Below, piece after piece: positions 51,125-60,500 of a stretch of DNA of 64,000 nucleotides; the stretch's first letter is position 1; each line of letters begins with the position of its first letter. Below the pieces are notes generated by a model that saw only the letters and a program-made list of their open reading frames with translations, was not told the DNA's origin and searched no databases. Position numbers and translations under genes: made by a program. Source of the stretch: Ilyomonas sp965247435 (GTDB lineage Bacteria; Bacteroidota; Bacteroidia; Chitinophagales; Chitinophagaceae); assembly GCA_965247435.1 (NCBI GenBank), contig OZ252019.1:3162001-3226000 (forward strand), written 5' to 3'.

Positions 51125-51868
51125 TTAAAATTGATTGTTGTCTGATACCTGTTTTCTTTTATGATGCGGCTCGATAATCCATTCTGAAACTTTAGCGGAA
51201 AGCATTCCAAACCCGGCGCCGGCAATCACATCGCTTGCCCAGTGCCGGTTGTTAAGTATCCGCAATACGCCTACTGCCGCCGCGCCGGAATAAACAGTGG
51301 CCGTAAGCAGCGTATTGTGCTGCGCAAATTCATCGCAAAAAAGTGTAGCGCCGGCAAAGGCCTGTGCCGTATGCCCCGACGGAAACGAATAAGGTTCGCC
51401 ATCGGGCCGTGTAACTTTTGTTATGCGCTTTGTTGATTGTACAGCAGCAGTAACAATAATTTCCGTTAGTACTGTTTTTTCGGTATAAGGCAGTAAGCGG
51501 TGCTGCTTGCTGTTGATAAGCAAAGCATAGCCCGCGGCAATGGGTGCAAACTGCAGGTAATTATCTATACTGGTATGAAACGTTTTAAAGCTTTCCTCCC
51601 GTTCTTCTTTTATCTCCGGATCGGAAAGAATGAACTCGCCCGAAATACGAAGCGCACCGGCGGTAATAAGTAATGCCGGCAGTATAAATGATTTACCGGC
51701 AACACGCTTTTGCTGATAGCTAACGGTGTGTGACGCAGGATGCAGAGAATCGGGCAGGGCAACGCTTTGAGCCGATGTACTGCTTATTATTACAAGCAAT
51801 CCAACACCAGCAGCAACAGGCCGGCCTGTTTTTTTTAATCTATTCCTGCACTTCCATGTTAACATCAT
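51125..51868 (-). CDS. PAP2-superfamily membrane phosphatase
   Basis: A 247-residue membrane-associated phosphatidic-acid-phosphatase-type enzyme. The three PAP2 motifs are visible: KITRVTRPDGEPY-type KxxxxxRP (KRITKVTRPDGEPYSF), PSGHTAQAFAGATLF and RILNNRHWASDVIAGAG (SRxxxxxHxxxD). Hydrophobic segments at the N-terminus and between motifs place it in a membrane. It may act on lipid pyrophosphates or polyprenyl diphosphates. The start overlaps the preceding stop codon as TAATG, so it is translationally coupled to the PepSY-like gene. The substrate is not known. Confidence 0.85.
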   Translation of the reverse strand: MMLTWKCRNRLKKTGRPVAAGVGLLVIISSTSAQSVALPDSLHPASHTVSYQQKRVAGKSFILPALLITAGALRISGEFILSDPEIKEEREESFKTFHTSIDNYLQFAPIAAGYALLINSKQHRLLPYTEKTVLTEIIVTAAVQSTKRITKVTRPDGEPYSFPSGHTAQAFAGATLFCDEFAQHNTLLTATVYSGAAAVGVLRILNNRHWASDVIAGAGFGMLSAKVSEWIIEPHHKRKQVSDNNQF

Positions 51869-52278
51869 TAATCTTCTTCTTCCTTTAAAAATTTGCCCTG
51901 CATATCAAACAATACATCTTTGCCTTTTACTTCGGCTTCATACATTTTTTTATCACCCGGCTTTGTAAGTAAGGCTGCTTCTTTAATGGTGGCCCCTTTA
52001 TAATTGGCCTTTATGTAGTCTGCAATGGCCGCAGGCAGTTCACTTACTTTAATATCGGTTTCTGTTTCCTGCCAGTTGCCGGCGGCATCAAAAGTTGCAG
52101 ACATGGTTTTGCCGTCTTTCGTAAAATTGGCTTCGTAGCTGCCGTCTTCCTTATCCCATTTCTTTACCGTTACACCAGGGAAAGCTTTGGCAAATGCAGC
52201 CGTTACTACAGCCGGCTCTTTTTGCGCGGTGCAGTTGATAACTGCTAATAATAATACGCCGGACAATAGTTTTTTCAT
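51868..52278 (-). CDS. Secreted PepSY-like protein (two BLIP-type repeats)
   Basis: A 136-residue exported protein with a signal peptide ending NCTAQ. Two PepSY-like (DUF2874/BLIP-type) repeats follow: VVTAAFAKAFPGVTVKKWDK with SYEANFTKDGKTMSATFDAA, and AIADYIKANYKGATIKEAA with KMYEAEVKGKDVLFDMQG. Members pack helix and sheet like the beta-lactamase inhibitor protein; their ligands are unknown. It heads an operon with the PAP2 phosphatase and the YncE-like propeller. The C-terminus FLKEEED is acidic. A second, shorter relative is at 9169-9468. Confidence 0.75.
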   Translation of the reverse strand: MKKLLSGVLLLAVINCTAQKEPAVVTAAFAKAFPGVTVKKWDKEDGSYEANFTKDGKTMSATFDAAGNWQETETDIKVSELPAAIADYIKANYKGATIKEAALLTKPGDKKMYEAEVKGKDVLFDMQGKFLKEEED

Positions 52279-52424
52279 AGCGGAAGATTTTTTAGAACGG
52301 CTAAGTTGAAAGATGATTTTGAAGAGATTTTGTAGTGCGTGCTGCTTATCGCCAGCCGGTTTACTTATTCAACATACACAGAAGATACCGGAAGATTTTC
52401 ATTATCCTGTTCACGGTTTGCTTA

Positions 52425-52464
52425 AACAAAAAGAGCGATGAATATTCACCGCTCTTTTTTGTTT
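52425..52464. terminator. Bidirectional terminator
   Basis: AAAAAGAGCG and CGCTCTTTTT arms with an inner TGAA/TTCA pair (one A-C mismatch), followed by TTGTTTTT. It lies just after the T9SS BNR-repeat gene on the minus strand. Confidence 0.7.
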
Positions 52465-52475
52465 TTACAAGCCCT

Positions 52476-54200
52476 TTATTCTTTGATTATTTTCTGCGAA
52501 TAAATCCTGCCATCTTTATCCGTTACACTAAGGGTATATATTCCTTTTTGTAAATTAGCAACAGACAGCGTCTGCATATCGCCGCTGTTCCATTCTTTTG
52601 CCAACGTGCCTGCGGGATAAAAAAGCTGTACGCTCTTTATGGCGGCACCGGAAAGATTGATGTGCAGCATTGTGCTCGCCGGGTTCGGATGTACGGTTAG
52701 CATATTTGCTTTTAAGGCAACAGGCGTGGTTGCTTCGGTTGCGCCGGCTAATGTTCTGCTGCCAACTACTGCCGACGTATAAACCTGCCAGGTTCCGTTC
52801 CGGTCGTCCATCCAGGTAGGATGCGCTACACCATTGTAAGCGGCAATGCCGATATAATCGCCCGCATAGCCGGCTGCAAAATTGGTATTGTCTATAGCGG
52901 CGGTGGTGTGCGATACATCGCTGGCTTTCTGGTTAAGCCAGGTAGTTCCGTCTTGCGACGCGGCTACATAGGTATTGGTTGCATAACCGGTTGCCTGATC
53001 AAACGCATAATAAACAACCCATACAATACCATATTTATCATCAACAGTAACCCAGGGAAAAAAGCTTTGTCTTGCAGCGGGTATATTTACCACGCTGCCC
53101 CCGCTCCAGGTAGTGCCGCCGTCATCGGAGTATCTTACTTTTATTTCTGAACGCCCGTTTGTTGCATTGGCCTCCGGATAGGTGATATAAATTCTTCCTC
53201 TGCGTACAGTATGGCTTTTATCTACCGCCATGGAAGGAAAATCATTTACCCGGGTAAAATTATACGTAGCATCGGTATTATCTACCCGGGTGCCGCGGTA
53301 AGGAAACACAACAGCAGCGGGCGTAAAGCTTACACCGCCGTTTACAGACTTTGCAAAGCCCATTCCATCGGCTTTAAAAGGAGAAACAACATCCTTATGG
53401 TCTGCCCAGCAAACATATACTTCGCCATCAGGGCCGGTTTGCACATTAGTGCCTTGCCCAAAGCCAACGGTGCCGCTGCGCAACTGAATTTTTGCAGAAA
53501 AAGTAGTGCCTTTATCGGTGCTCCGGTTGAAGGCAACCGCTCCGTTGCCGGAATTAAAATCCGTCCAGGAAGAATAAAAGTTGTTGGCGTACGGACTGGT
53601 TGTGAGGTTATCAGCCGCAATCATTCCTTTGTCAAAATTCAATCCTTTATCGCCCTTAATACCGGTTGACCAGTTCTTTCCGCCATCGGTAGATTTTTGA
53701 AACCAATAACCCGCCGTTCCAAAATTGCCGCCGGCAATGGTAGTCATAAAGGCAGTGCCATCGGCAGCAAAGGCAACAGAAGGATCGCCATCTATTTTAG
53801 TGGGCGAGATATTTTGCAGGGAGTCGGCTCCTGTCCAGGTAGCGCCGCCATCGGAAGAAGAATAGAATCCCTGGTTGTACCCGAATGGCCCTAACAGGGT
53901 GTTGGCCGCAGCAAGCAGGTTTTGCGCGTTGTTTTTGTCGAGGACAATCATTACTTCGGCCTGCACATGGGAGGACGGAAAGATGCGCACATCTTTTTTG
54001 TCTGTAAGCTTTACGGATGGAGAAGGGCTGGCAAACGTTGACAGCGTGGGGTTCATTTTTTGAACCAGAGCACCGGGACTTTGGGTTTTTCCATTCAGCT
54101 TTCGTTGTAAAGAAACCGGAGTGGTTGTTTGCGAAAAAGCACAGATGTTGAGCAGTAATAAGCCACCTGCAAGGAGGCTTGCGGAGTTAACATGTTTCAT
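52476..54200 (-). CDS. T9SS-secreted BNR/sialidase-like repeat protein
   Basis: A 574-residue exported protein. A signal peptide ends FSQTT. The body is a six-bladed propeller of BNR-type repeats: YSSSDGGATWTGAD, QKSTDGGKNWSTG, NRSTDKGTTFSAKI, AKSVNGGVSFTPA, RYSDDGGTTWSGGS and AASQDGTTWLNQKA. Such repeats occur in sialidases and many other surface proteins. The sialidase Arg triad and catalytic Tyr/Glu are not evident, so it is more likely a binding protein than an enzyme. The last ~75 residues (LTVHPNPASTMLHINLSGA to GIYTLSVTDKDGR..KIIKE) are a type IX sorting domain. Confidence 0.82.
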   Translation of the reverse strand: MKHVNSASLLAGGLLLLNICAFSQTTTPVSLQRKLNGKTQSPGALVQKMNPTLSTFASPSPSVKLTDKKDVRIFPSSHVQAEVMIVLDKNNAQNLLAAANTLLGPFGYNQGFYSSSDGGATWTGADSLQNISPTKIDGDPSVAFAADGTAFMTTIAGGNFGTAGYWFQKSTDGGKNWSTGIKGDKGLNFDKGMIAADNLTTSPYANNFYSSWTDFNSGNGAVAFNRSTDKGTTFSAKIQLRSGTVGFGQGTNVQTGPDGEVYVCWADHKDVVSPFKADGMGFAKSVNGGVSFTPAAVVFPYRGTRVDNTDATYNFTRVNDFPSMAVDKSHTVRRGRIYITYPEANATNGRSEIKVRYSDDGGTTWSGGSVVNIPAARQSFFPWVTVDDKYGIVWVVYYAFDQATGYATNTYVAASQDGTTWLNQKASDVSHTTAAIDNTNFAAGYAGDYIGIAAYNGVAHPTWMDDRNGTWQVYTSAVVGSRTLAGATEATTPVALKANMLTVHPNPASTMLHINLSGAAIKSVQLFYPAGTLAKEWNSGDMQTLSVANLQKGIYTLSVTDKDGRIYSQKIIKE

Positions 54201-54572
54201 GATGTTGTTTATATTAAATGAAAAAAAGCAGGATGTACTATTCGGTTTTCACAATTTCGTTAGCGATTCAAGGCAGTAAATTAGATAATTTTAAACAAAA
54301 GCCATTCTTTCTGCAATTATTTTTTATTTATTCTTTTAAGGCGGCCTGCTGAGGTTTGGGCAGAGACCCACTTTTAACAGACGCGGTATGTTTAAGTTTG
54401 AGCCATTAATAACTACAACCGCATAGGTTGCGCTGCACAGTGGGGCAACACATTAATATAGATATAAAATTATTTAAGCAGGAGGCGCCGGCCGGGTGTG
54501 CCCGCCCGGATTTAAAACAGCGTGTCTGAAGAAATTCGTTAATAAAATATTTTTTTAGATAAAAGAAAACAA
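54201..54572. other. Gene-free region
   Basis: About 370 bases without a gene. It contains a GC-rich stretch with a possible hairpin, CCGGG / CCCGG (54493-54510), in otherwise A/T-rich sequence, similar in style to the centre of the repeat at 41544-41667. Confidence 0.45.
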
Positions 54573-54604
54573 TATTTTTGCGGTGTACTACCTAACTAAT
54601 ACAC
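54573..54604 (+). promoter_or_regulatory. Promoter and YtrA-type operator of the ABC transporter operon
   Basis: A perfect -7 box TATTTTTG (54573-54580) is followed at once by the inverted repeat GTGTACTA-CCTAAC-TAATACAC (54583-54604), whose arms match at seven of eight positions. This resembles the operators of YtrA-subfamily GntR regulators (GTGTA...TACAC). The repeat would cover the transcript start, so binding of the operon's own regulator (56255-56635) should block it. A longer in-frame GTG at 54583 lies inside the repeat and is not the start. Confidence 0.6.
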
Positions 54605-54606
54605 TA

Positions 54607-55446
54607 ATGATAGAAGTTCAAAATTTATCTTTTGGTTATAAAAGAAAAAAGCTGCTGTACAAAAACCTGAGCCTTACGCTTGAAGCAGGAAGCATCTACG
54701 GGTTGCTGGGTAAAAACGGCGCCGGTAAATCTACCCTGCTCAAAAATTTCATTGGGTTATTGTTCCCTACAGATGGCCGTATTACCGTGAATGGATATAC
54801 GCCAAAAAAAAGATTGCCGTCTTTTTTAGAAACAATTTATTTCATTCCCGAAGAAGTTTATGTGCCGGCCCTTACTATTGATGGCTACAGAAAGCTGTTT
54901 GCACCATTTTATCCTTCCTTTAATGAAAAACAGTTCCATAGCTATTTAGATCAGTTGGATGTAAAGAGCAAAGGCAAACTGAATACCTTATCTTTTGGCC
55001 AGCAAAAGAAGTTCATCATTGCTTTTGCGCTTGCCTGCAATACAAAAATTTTATTACTGGATGAGCCAACAAACGGCCTTGACATTCCTTCTAAAATACA
55101 ATTCCGGAAGCTGGTATCATCGGTGTTTACTGAAGATAAAATGATCTTTATTTCCACGCACCAGATCCGCGATCTCGACAACCTTATAGACCGCGTGGTA
55201 ATTGTTGATAACGGGGCATTACTGCTGCATGCTACAATTGCAGAAATAGCCGATAAATTATGTTTTAAAAATGTAACTGAAATGCCTGCTGACACTGCTG
55301 TATTATATGCAGAGCCTTCGCTGAAAGGCTACGCGATAGTCGTTGAAAATAAAGAAGGCGAAGACTCTAAAGTGAACCTTGAATATTTATTTAATGCCGT
55401 AACAGAAAACCCGCTACTAACAAAGACCATCTTCTATAATAATTAG
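54607..55446 (+). CDS. ABC transporter ATP-binding protein
   Basis: A 279-residue ATPase subunit. Walker A is GLLGKNGAGKSTLLKNFIG near residue 40, the signature is TLSFGQQKKFIIAFALAC, Walker B is KILLLDEPTNGLDIPSK, and the His-loop is FISTHQIRDLDNL. It is of the YtrB/CcmA-like group that pairs with a membrane protein without a dedicated solute-binding protein. I choose the ATG at 54607 because the alternative GTG lies in the operator. It is the first gene of a four-gene operon with permease, GntR-type regulator and a membrane-associated protein; such units react to cell-envelope stress in Firmicutes, but the substrate here is unknown. Confidence 0.9.
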   Translation: MIEVQNLSFGYKRKKLLYKNLSLTLEAGSIYGLLGKNGAGKSTLLKNFIGLLFPTDGRITVNGYTPKKRLPSFLETIYFIPEEVYVPALTIDGYRKLFAPFYPSFNEKQFHSYLDQLDVKSKGKLNTLSFGQQKKFIIAFALACNTKILLLDEPTNGLDIPSKIQFRKLVSSVFTEDKMIFISTHQIRDLDNLIDRVVIVDNGALLLHATIAEIADKLCFKNVTEMPADTAVLYAEPSLKGYAIVVENKEGEDSKVNLEYLFNAVTENPLLTKTIFYNN

Positions 55447-55450
55447 TGCT

Positions 55451-56245
55451 ATGAACAATACTTTTAACCTAAAAAGGTTTAGCTTACTGTTTAAGAAAAC
55501 AATATTGGAAAGACCGGTACAAACCATTGGGGTTGCGGGTTTGCTGTTGGTACTGTCTTTAATATTATATGTTGTTGCTAAAAAGTTAGCTGGCTTTAAT
55601 GCTGCGCAAAACCTCACCTTTATCTGGGGTTTATCAGGCGGCAGCTTCTTCCTGGCGTCCTTTGTTTTTGGCTATTTCAATACCAATGCGGGCGGCTCTT
55701 CTTATCTTACCTTGCCTGCCTCCTGCCTTGAAAAATGGCTTTGCGGCGTATTGATAGCCGGCATTATATATCCCTTTATTTTTTTGCTGTTCTACCATTT
55801 GGCTGACTTAAGTTTTGTTGCGGCGTATCACAATAGCCTTGACCCGGCTTATCCTTATTACAAAGAGCAGTACGAAGCTGTATATCCGTTTGGACTCAAC
55901 AGCATTATTGCCTGGAAAGTATATACGATGTCTTTCTTTTTATCCGGCACCATGTTTATAGGCGCTTTGTATTTTAATAAGGCGGCATTTATAAAAACAG
56001 GCATTGCAGTTTGCGTATTAAGCGTAGGTGTTTTTGGTTTGAACTGGCTCTTTGCAAAAATGCTTTTTGGAAGTATAAATGATGCTTTTCCGTTTGACCA
56101 TGTAGCCATCGCTGTTGGCAAAGAAGAAGGCTCCATTATACTGCCTTCCCATATTCAGAATATATTTTATTACAGCATCTGGTGTGTGTTGCCCGCTCTA
56201 TTATGGATGCTGTCGCTTACACGCTTAAGAGAAAAAGAATTTTAA
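55451..56245 (+). CDS. ABC transporter permease-like membrane protein
   Basis: A 264-residue membrane protein with six likely helices, for example TIGVAGLLLVLSLILYVVA, GGSFFLASFVFGYF, LIAGIIYPFIFLLFYHLADL and NIFYYSIWCVLPALLWMLSL. It starts four bases after the ATPase stop, so the two form one transporter. It lacks a conserved family signature that I can name; the context (ATPase before, YtrA-type regulator after) supports a role as the membrane subunit. A short acidic loop DPAYPYYKEQYEAVYPFG lies outside the membrane by inference. Confidence 0.75.
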   Translation: MNNTFNLKRFSLLFKKTILERPVQTIGVAGLLLVLSLILYVVAKKLAGFNAAQNLTFIWGLSGGSFFLASFVFGYFNTNAGGSSYLTLPASCLEKWLCGVLIAGIIYPFIFLLFYHLADLSFVAAYHNSLDPAYPYYKEQYEAVYPFGLNSIIAWKVYTMSFFLSGTMFIGALYFNKAAFIKTGIAVCVLSVGVFGLNWLFAKMLFGSINDAFPFDHVAIAVGKEEGSIILPSHIQNIFYYSIWCVLPALLWMLSLTRLREKEF

Positions 56246-56254
56246 TTTATATGC

Positions 56255-56635
56255 ATGGAGTTTAAAGAAAATCCGGCGATTTATATACAGATATCAGAAT
56301 ATGTTTGCGAGCAAATCCTGCTAAAGAAATGGAAACTGGGCGATAAAATCATCAGCATCAGAGAACTTGCCGTGCAAATGGAAGTGAACCCCAACACAGT
56401 GCAGCGGGCTTATGATTTTTTGCAGCAACAAGATATCATCACCAATAAAAGAGGTATCGGCTACTTTACAGAAGCCGATGCAATGGAGCGCATTCTTAAA
56501 TTCAGAAGAGAACAATTTATAGCCCACGAACTGCCTGCTTTTATGCGCAATATCTACCTGCTTAAAATAGATTTTAACGAGATAAAAAACCTGTACGATC
56601 AATTTGTAAAAGATCATTTTAAAAATCAGTTATGA
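56255..56635 (+). CDS. YtrA-subfamily GntR transcriptional regulator
   Basis: A 126-residue repressor. It has the GntR winged helix AIYIQISEYVCEQILLKKWK, GDKIISIRELAVQMEVNPNT, VQRAYDFLQQQDIITNKRGI and GYFTEADAMERI, followed only by a short C-terminal helix pair for dimerisation, as is normal for the YtrA subfamily. It encodes the likely binder of the operator at 54583-54604 and so would regulate its own operon. It follows the permease by nine bases and overlaps the next gene by four. Confidence 0.9.
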   Translation: MEFKENPAIYIQISEYVCEQILLKKWKLGDKIISIRELAVQMEVNPNTVQRAYDFLQQQDIITNKRGIGYFTEADAMERILKFRREQFIAHELPAFMRNIYLLKIDFNEIKNLYDQFVKDHFKNQL

Positions 56636-57456
56636 AATTTACATCAAGAATATTAATGATGCTGCTGGTTGTATTGCTGGCTGGATTGCTCTCATCGAAC
56701 ATGCTGCTGAAAAAACAATACGACGGGCTTGATAAAAGCGACTTGTACTGGACCTACAACAAAGTGCTGCAACAGTCTTTTAAGTTTTTAAAAATAAATG
56801 GCGGCAACGGCACCAACATAGCCTTTGAGCAAAATGCAAAACCATCGGTAAGGCTGTTGCAGGAATGGGTTCGGTTTCATGGCGGCGGTATAAAGGCAAA
56901 TGTAAAAAATGATACGCTGTACCTCAACTTCGACTTTAAACCTGCCAACGAATATGAGAAATTCTGGTTACAGAATCAAACGCCCGTTCGCATTTTTGCG
57001 CCGCAGCTTTTAGCTGTTGATGGCTGCAATACAAAGTTTGAAATGTTTAAGCTGAAACAAAAAAGTATTACTGTGAAGTTAACCGGCAAATCGAGCTTTG
57101 AAGCGGAAAGCATGTTTCCGGTAATGGATACGATAAACGTTTACCAAAGAGACTCGTCGCAGGTAACTTTTGAAATGTCGCCCGACTATTATAAAGTATC
57201 AGTTAAAGATGATCAGCCTGTGATATACACTATTCAAAACAAACAGGGCGGCACCATTACGTTTACATCGCCGCCGTCCCAGCAAAATAAATTTAACGAA
57301 AGCATGTCCATCAACGCTGTTACTGCAAACCTGCAGGGCTATTCGTTGCTGGATATTGGCCATGCGCAGGTACAAAGGTTACAGTTGCAAATTGCAGACA
57401 GCTCGGCGATTATACTTTCGGGGAATGCGTTAAAGAAGCTGCCAACATCTTTATAG
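56632..57456 (+). CDS. Hypothetical membrane-anchored or secreted protein of the YtrA operon
   Basis: A 274-residue protein beginning with one hydrophobic helix (ILMMLLVVLLAGLLSSNMLL) that is either a signal anchor or an uncleaved signal. The remainder is beta-rich: FLKINGGNGTNIAFEQNAKP, IKANVKNDTLYLNFDFKPAN, SITVKLTGKSSFEAES, DSSQVTFEMSP and LDIGHAQVQRLQLQIADSSA, a layout like the DUF2807 putative auto-transporter adhesin beta-helix. No named family is certain. It overlaps the regulator gene (ATGA), so it belongs to the transporter operon and may act with it in the envelope. Confidence 0.65.
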   Translation: MKFTSRILMMLLVVLLAGLLSSNMLLKKQYDGLDKSDLYWTYNKVLQQSFKFLKINGGNGTNIAFEQNAKPSVRLLQEWVRFHGGGIKANVKNDTLYLNFDFKPANEYEKFWLQNQTPVRIFAPQLLAVDGCNTKFEMFKLKQKSITVKLTGKSSFEAESMFPVMDTINVYQRDSSQVTFEMSPDYYKVSVKDDQPVIYTIQNKQGGTITFTSPPSQQNKFNESMSINAVTANLQGYSLLDIGHAQVQRLQLQIADSSAIILSGNALKKLPTSL

Positions 57457-57461
57457 GTTCA

Positions 57462-57495
57462 TAGGTGTCAGACACTTAAAAGTGTCAGGCACCTA
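57462..57495. repeat. Imperfect inverted repeat after the YtrA operon
   Basis: TAGGTGTCAGACACTT and AAGTGTCAGGCACCTA are complementary at 14 of 16 positions around an AA loop. It is only five bases after the stop codon. It lacks a T-run and resembles the GGTGTCAGACAC-type dispersed palindromes found in several bacterial genomes. Confidence 0.5.
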
Positions 57496-57546
57496 CGCTG
57501 CGCGAAGTTCTCAGACTTTACACAAACTATATTCTACTGCGCCTTA

Positions 57547-60500
57547 TCAAATATTTTGCTTTCTATTTTTATAAATCAACCGTATGCCTGTTGGCAGCAC
57601 CACCAGCAACAGCGGCAGGGCAACAATAAACCCGCCAATCACGGCAATGGCCAATGGCTGATGCAGCTCTGCACCGGTGCCGATACCAAGCGCAAGCGGC
57701 ATCAGGGCTATAATAGCGCCCAAGGCTGTCATTAGCTTAGGACGCAATCTCGTTGAAATAGAATAGACAACCGCTTCATCCACATTTCCGGATAAATTAA
57801 ACGATTCCCGGAACTGCAGAAACGTAAAAATGGCGTTTTCCCCAATGATGCCAACAATCATAATAAGGCCGGTATAACTACCTACATTCAATGCAGTATT
57901 GGTGATGTACAATGCCGCATAACTGCCTGCAATACCCAGCACCGCAATGAGTAAAATGGTAAATGCAATGCGATAATCACGGTACATAAAAAGAATAACC
58001 CCAAACACTAACAGGCAGGACGTAAGCAGGATAACCTGCAGCTCCTGAAACGATTGCTGCTGCTCGGCATAAGCGCCGCCATATACAATGCTGTAGCCTT
58101 GCGGCAGCGATATATGTTGAGACACCTGCTGCTGTATTTCTTTCATTGCGCTGCCGAGGTCGCGGTTATCAAGGCGCGCCGTTACCACGCCCATATTTTG
58201 CATGTCCTCGCGCGCTATCTCCGCATCGCCGGTAGTTACCTGCACAGTTGCCAGGGAACCGATTGGCTTTAACTGCCCGTTTGGCAAAAAGACAGGCAAC
58301 CGGTTAATGTCGCTTAAACTCAATGTGCGGTTGCCGGGATATAACATGCGTATATCGCTCAGTTGCTCTTTATCATATACACTGCCCACCACATTGCCTT
58401 CGAGCGCAGTCTGCAACTGGTATTGCAGGCTTGTGGGCGTAATGCCAAACTGTGCTAGGTTTAAGCCGTTCGGCTGTATCGTAACCGAAGGCCCGGTAAG
58501 CGTTATACCGTCAAATACATCCGCAGTGCCGTTTACTTTTTCCACTACTGCTGCTACCTTCCGCGACAGCTCCTGCAGCTTTGCCCCGTCGCTGCCGAAT
58601 ATCTTTACTTCTATCGGTTGCACGGAGGTCATCAGGTCGCCCAGCATGTCCATAATCACCTGGCCGAAATCTATACGCAGCGCAGGTTGCGAGCTTTCTA
58701 CCTGCGTGCGGATATCGCTGATTACTTCTTCGGTGCTGCGCGTCCTGTCCTTCTTTAACTGAATTAAATAATCACCGTTATTGGGTTCTGTAATAAAGAA
58801 GCCCATCTGCGTTCCTGTTCTCCTGGAGTACGCCTGTACTTCCGGCACTTTTACAATCAATTTTTCTACCGCCCCTAACATGCGGTCGGTCTCGGCAAGC
58901 GATGTGCCCGGCGGCGAACTGTAATCGAGTACAATGCTGCCCTCGTCCATATCGGGCAGAAAGCCGGTTTCCAGTTGTGGTAATATCAGTATAACAGCAG
59001 TAATTAAAACCGCAATAAAAATAAAGCTGATATAGGCGCGGCGGATGAAAAAGCTTACCCATTGCTGATTGTGCACGCCATGCGCTTTCTCTGCTGTTTG
59101 TTTGTGCGGTTTATCTTTTGAAAATAATAAATAAATAACCGGCAACGCCAGCCACGTTACAAAGAACGAACACACCAATGTAATGATCATCGAGTTGGTC
59201 ATCACTTTAAAATAAGCGCCTGCCACGCCGCTCATTAACACAAAGGGCAGGAAAATAACAATAGTGCTTAAGGAGGAGCTGACCATAGCGGGAAACAGAT
59301 AATAAATCGCCTTCTGCACAAGGGTTTGGGACGATTCGCCGGGATGTTCCTCATGGGTGCGGTGTATCTGCTCTACCACTACAATAGCGTCGTCTATTAT
59401 CAAACCGATTGCCGCTGCAATGGCGCCGAGTGTCATGATGTTGAGCGTTTGCCCCGTGGCGTACAAAACAATCAGCGTAAGAAATAACGTAACCGGAATG
59501 GTAATTAATATAACAGAACTCGCCTTAAAGGAACGCAGGAAAATGATGGCTACAATAATGGCAAGCGCCAATCCAATCCAAAGGCTATCGGTTACACTTT
59601 TAACGGCGTCGTTTACAAAATCTGCCTGGATATAATATGGCTTGATCGTTACATCTTTCGGTACTATTTTTCTAAGGCCGGCTACTTCCTTTTCCATCTG
59701 CGACGAAAGATCAACAAGGTTGGCATTAGGCTGTTTGATGATGGCGATCAACAGGCCTTCCTGCCCGTTGGCATTGATCTTTACATATTCCTTTGCATCG
59801 CGTATCTGCACATCGGCAATGTCTTTTACCAAAACAATACGGCCGCTGCTGTTGCTTACGACTACGTTCTGCAATTGATTTAATGAGTTAACCGAAGCAT
59901 CCGTAACCGTGAGATACAGGAGCCGGTAATCGTTGAGATAACCGTTGGACTGGATAAAATTATTTTCGTTCAGCGACGCAGTAATAGCTTCCGGTGTAAT
60001 GCCCAGCGTATTCATTTTTTGCTGGTTGAGTACTACATCGTATTCCTTTGTTTTACCACCAATTACACGTACCTCCGCCACGCCTGAAACCCGCGACAGG
60101 TAGGGCTTGATGGTATATTCGGCCAGCAGCTTCATGTCTATCGGCGAGCGGTTGTGGCTTTCCAGCGAATAGCCGATCACCGGCAGTATCGAAGGGTTCA
60201 TGCGTTCCACCGTTATCTGCACGCCTTGTGGCAAAGTACTCCGTATCTCGCTGATCTTACTTTCTATCCGTTGCTGGCTGATGTTTACATCGGCATCCCA
60301 GTTGAGGTAGGCAGATAACTCGCAGGTGCCACGGCTCGTTGTGCTGCGGATGGTTTGTAAATCGGGTATCTGCTTGATCGCATTTTCCAGTTGCCGCGTT
60401 ACGGTGATCATCATCTTGTTTACAGGCTGCTGGCCGGCATCGGCGATGATCTTTATTTTGGGAAACGTAATTTCCGGGAACAGCGCCGTCTGCATCTTGC

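Noticed and set aside
52476..54200. A sialidase call for the BNR-repeat protein
   Set aside because: The repeats are of BNR type, but the sialidase Arg triad and catalytic Tyr/Glu are not evident.
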